The notes under the pieces are model-generated. The model had not been told where the DNA came from and did not search any database. It saw nothing but the letters and a program-made list of their open reading frames with translations. From the NCBI GenBank assembly GCA_902796775.1, contig CADBQK010000465.1:1-7763 (forward strand): a stretch of DNA of 7,763 nt, written 5' to 3'. The first letter of the stretch is position 1. Each line of letters begins with the position of its first letter. The translations under genes were made by a program, and so were the position numbers. This DNA is from an uncultured Lachnospiraceae bacterium. Its GTDB lineage: Bacteria > Bacillota_A > Clostridia > Lachnospirales > Lachnospiraceae. This document shows, piece after piece, positions 6,335 to 7,763 of the stretch.

Positions 6335-7111
6335 TCAGAAACAGGTAAATGCGCCGTCCAGGATAAAGTCTGAACCGGTTGTAAAGGAAGCTGTATCACC
6401 GGCAAGATATACGCAGATCGACTGCAGCTCTTCGGGTTTTCCAAGTCTGCCCATGGGAGCCATCGCATTCCATTTTTCGATCAGCGGTTTAAGATCTTCA
6501 GAATTCTGGATCAGATCTGTACCAATATATCCGGGGCTGATGCTGTTGACCCTGACGCCTCTCTTGGCCCACTCAATAGCAAGAGACTTTGTCAGCTGGA
6601 TCACGCCGGCTTTGGAAGCATTGTAAGCACACTGCGGCTGAGGAACATTGACGATATGTGCAGACATGGAAGCTGTGTTGATGATGCTGCCGCCGCCATG
6701 TGCAAGCATGTATTTCCCGGCGATGGTGTCTGTCAGAAATACGCTGTCCAGATTTACAGAAATATTCTTTTTCCACTGTGCGTAGGTCATCTCATCTGCA
6801 GCAGCATTGATGCAGATACCGGCATTTGCGTGACAGAAATCGAGACCGCCGAGCTCCTTGACTACGGTGTCCACCATCTTCTGTACATCTGCCTCATCCG
6901 TAACGTCACATTTGATGGCAATGACTTTGCGTCCGGTAGCCTTTGCAATCTCCTGCGCAGTCTCCTGAGCAGTCTCAAGGTCCAGATCAACGACCGCGAT
7001 ATCCGCTCCTGCTTCTGCAAAAGCGTATGCAGTACATTTTCCGATACCCCTTGCTCCACCGGTTACAAAACCTTTTTTACCGTCAAGCCGCATGCTTTCA
7101 ACGATACCCAT
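6335..7111 (-). CDS. Short-chain dehydrogenase/reductase, polyol/ketose type, 258 aa
   Basis: A classical SDR of normal length and probably the first catabolic enzyme, interconverting a polyol and a ketose with NAD(H). It has the cofactor motif TGGARGIG (17-24); Asp42 at the end of strand 2, which usually favours NAD over NADP; CDV (68-70); NAG (96-98); and the catalytic set Asn120, Ser150, Tyr163 and Lys167 (YNASK). SPG (192-194) follows. The stretch ASMSAHIVNVPQPQCAYNASK resembles sorbose reductase, mannitol 2-dehydrogenase and arabinitol 2-dehydrogenase type SDRs more than acyl-carrier reductases; this is recollection of family patterns. The ribosome site AAAGGAGG (7119-7126) lies 7 nt from the ATG. 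It is the first gene after the strong divergent promoter and precedes the binding-protein gene by 111 nt, in which I see only weak hairpins and no convincing terminator. The exact substrate is not determinable. Confidence 0.95.
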   Translation of the reverse strand: MGIVESMRLDGKKGFVTGGARGIGKCTAYAFAEAGADIAVVDLDLETAQETAQEIAKATGRKVIAIKCDVTDEADVQKMVDTVVKELGGLDFCHANAGICINAAADEMTYAQWKKNISVNLDSVFLTDTIAGKYMLAHGGGSIINTASMSAHIVNVPQPQCAYNASKAGVIQLTKSLAIEWAKRGVRVNSISPGYIGTDLIQNSEDLKPLIEKWNAMAPMGRLGKPEELQSICVYLAGDTASFTTGSDFILDGAFTCF

Positions 7112-7132
7112 GTTACTCCCTCCTTTGATGAA

Positions 7133-7168
7133 AATTAATTGTTAATTATTTTTGTAAAAACATTTTAC
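7133..7168. promoter_or_regulatory. Two short palindromes in the leader of the SDR gene
   Basis: GTAAAA-ACA-TTTTAC (7154-7168) and AATTAA-TTG-TTAATT (7133-7147) are both perfect inverted repeats. With transcription expected to start near 7176, the first lies at about +9 to +23, a position where a bound repressor would block elongation; the second abuts the ribosome site region. The DNA here is very AT-rich, which raises the chance of accidental palindromes, especially for the second. Confidence 0.4.
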
Positions 7169-7182
7169 TAATTATATTTTGA

Positions 7183-7211
7183 ATTATAACTTTTATATAG
7201 TACATTGTCAA
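7183..7211 (-). promoter_or_regulatory. Consensus sigma-A promoter of the dehydrogenase/transporter operon
   Basis: On the minus strand TTGACA (7206-7211) and TATAAT (7183-7188) are separated by exactly 17 bp. All twelve hexamer bases match the housekeeping consensus. Transcription should begin near 7176, giving a leader of about 65 nt before the SDR start. A promoter this strong in a catabolic operon suggests control chiefly by repression. Confidence 0.9.
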
Positions 7212-7220
7212 TTAGACAAT
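7204..7220. promoter_or_regulatory. Candidate repressor operator over the -35 box
   Basis: ATTGTC-AATTA-GACAAT is a perfect 6+5+6 inverted repeat that contains almost the whole -35 hexamer of the minus-strand promoter. A dimeric repressor bound here would exclude RNA polymerase. The adjacent divergent ROK gene is the natural candidate for its ligand, but this is inferred from position only. Confidence 0.7.
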
Positions 7221-7294
7221 TTTGCCAAATAGTTTTACATAATTTTGTTTACTTCTATTATAGTCGTTTTCAGCTTTTTTATGGTAGAGTAAAC

Positions 7295-7300
7295 TATAAT
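7295..7300 (+). promoter_or_regulatory. Possible -10 box of the ROK regulator gene
   Basis: A TATAAT hexamer on the + strand lies 58 nt before the ROK start codon. No good -35 hexamer is seen 16-18 bp upstream, where the sequence is a T-rich AGCTTTTTT stretch. This would suit a weak regulator promoter, perhaps autoregulated. TATTAT at 7256-7261 is another option. Confidence 0.4.
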
Positions 7301-7358
7301 TAACAGTGTCTGATGGCAGGCCGTATGATGATTCAAAAGAGAGCAGGTAGGACAAATC

Positions 7359-7763
7359 ATGGCAAAACGGATAACACCAGGTGAAATAAAGAAAGCAAAC
7401 CGTCAGCAGATCTATCAGTTTATTTATGAGCACCAGAGAGTAGCCCAGCAGGACATAGCATATGCATTGCATCTAAGCAGACCTACAGTTGCTTCCAATA
7501 TGTCAGAACTCGAAGAGGAAGGCCTGATTTTTAAGGATGGCCAGCAGGATTCCGATCAGATTGGACGTAAAGCTGCTGCCTACTCAATTGTCAGCGATTA
7601 TCGCGTCGCAGTTGGTGTGGAATTGATGAACGACCAGATAAAGATTATCGCCATTGATCTTTACGGGAAAAAAATGAATCGGGTCGTTCACAAAATCATG
7701 TTTGAAAAGAAGGAAGAGTACTATAAAAAAGTATGTGAGTATATCCTTCTATTTATAAAGGAA
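7359..7763 (+). CDS. ROK-family transcriptional repressor (NagC/XylR-like), N-terminal 135 aa (cut by window edge)
   Basis: The frame is open from the ATG at 7359 to the last base of the window, so only the first 135 residues are seen. A winged helix-turn-helix occupies about residues 11-60: KKANRQQIYQFIYEH, then DIAYALHLSRPTVASNMSELEEEGLI with the recognition helix around Ser40-Met48. IGRKAAAYSI (68-77) is the usual link to the ROK domain, which begins at VAVGVELMNDQIKIIAIDL (83-101). In sugar kinases of this fold the equivalent loop reads DxGxT; here it reads ELMNDQ, so this is a regulator, not a kinase. The ribosome site AGGTAGG (7345-7351) is 7 nt from the ATG. Divergent placement next to a sugar import operon is typical of ROK repressors that bind sugars as inducers. 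It probably controls the operon at 7204-7220 and perhaps itself. Confidence 0.93.
   Translation, partial: MAKRITPGEIKKANRQQIYQFIYEHQRVAQQDIAYALHLSRPTVASNMSELEEEGLIFKDGQQDSDQIGRKAAAYSIVSDYRVAVGVELMNDQIKIIAIDLYGKKMNRVVHKIMFEKKEEYYKKVCEYILLFIKE

Noticed and set aside
7259..7272. Possible catabolite-repression (cre) site, TGAAAACGACTATA on the minus strand
   Set aside because: The left half matches the cre consensus, but two conserved positions of the right half are wrong, and it lies about 85-95 bp upstream of the predicted operon start.
7212..7472. 86-codon minus-strand frame across the divergent region and ROK start
   Set aside because: It runs through the promoter/operator region and antisense to the ROK gene, without a convincing ribosome site or family resemblance.

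Overview
The window looks like part of a carbohydrate (probably sugar-alcohol or rare-pentose) uptake and catabolism locus from a gut-type Firmicute, most likely Lachnospiraceae. The grounds are: moderate GC with very AT-rich intergenic DNA, strong AAGGAGG-type ribosome sites, a consensus sigma-A promoter, and a lipoprotein with a Gly/Ser/Ala/Glu-rich linker after its lipobox, a style common in that family. No base-composition break, insertion sequence, RNA gene or CRISPR array is visible.

Layout, right to left. A ROK-family (NagC/XylR-type) repressor gene starts at 7359 on the + strand and runs off the right edge. It is divergent from a long minus-strand gene set: SDR dehydrogenase (7111-6335), sugar-binding lipoprotein (6223-5111), RbsA-type double ATPase (5030-3510), RbsC-type permease (3510-2557), FGGY carbohydrate kinase (2415-820), an uncharacterised ~192-aa protein coupled to the kinase (820-242), and the first 51 codons of a zinc-dependent medium-chain dehydrogenase (153 to beyond the left edge). 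Both partial genes run off the window and are easy to overlook.

Regulation. The 247-bp divergent region holds a perfect minus-strand promoter (TTGACA, 17 bp, TATAAT). A perfect ATTGTC-N5-GACAAT palindrome lies over its -35 box, and a second perfect palindrome lies just past the predicted transcription start. Inside the gene set two hairpins partition expression. One is an 11-bp stem with a UUCG loop and no U-tract after the binding-protein gene (probable mRNA stabiliser or processing site). The other is a true intrinsic-terminator shape, hairpin plus U7, ending only 12 nt before the kinase start codon. The leader upstream of that terminator contains an 8-nt sequence exactly complementary to the terminator loop region, so the kinase-DUF-dehydrogenase half may be under attenuation control.

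How the genes work together (inference). A CUT2-type ABC importer brings in an unphosphorylated sugar or polyol; one or both dehydrogenases oxidise it to a ketose; the FGGY kinase phosphorylates the ketose; the ROK repressor senses the substrate or a derivative. The substrate cannot be read from the sequence, and no epimerase, aldolase or isomerase lies inside the window.
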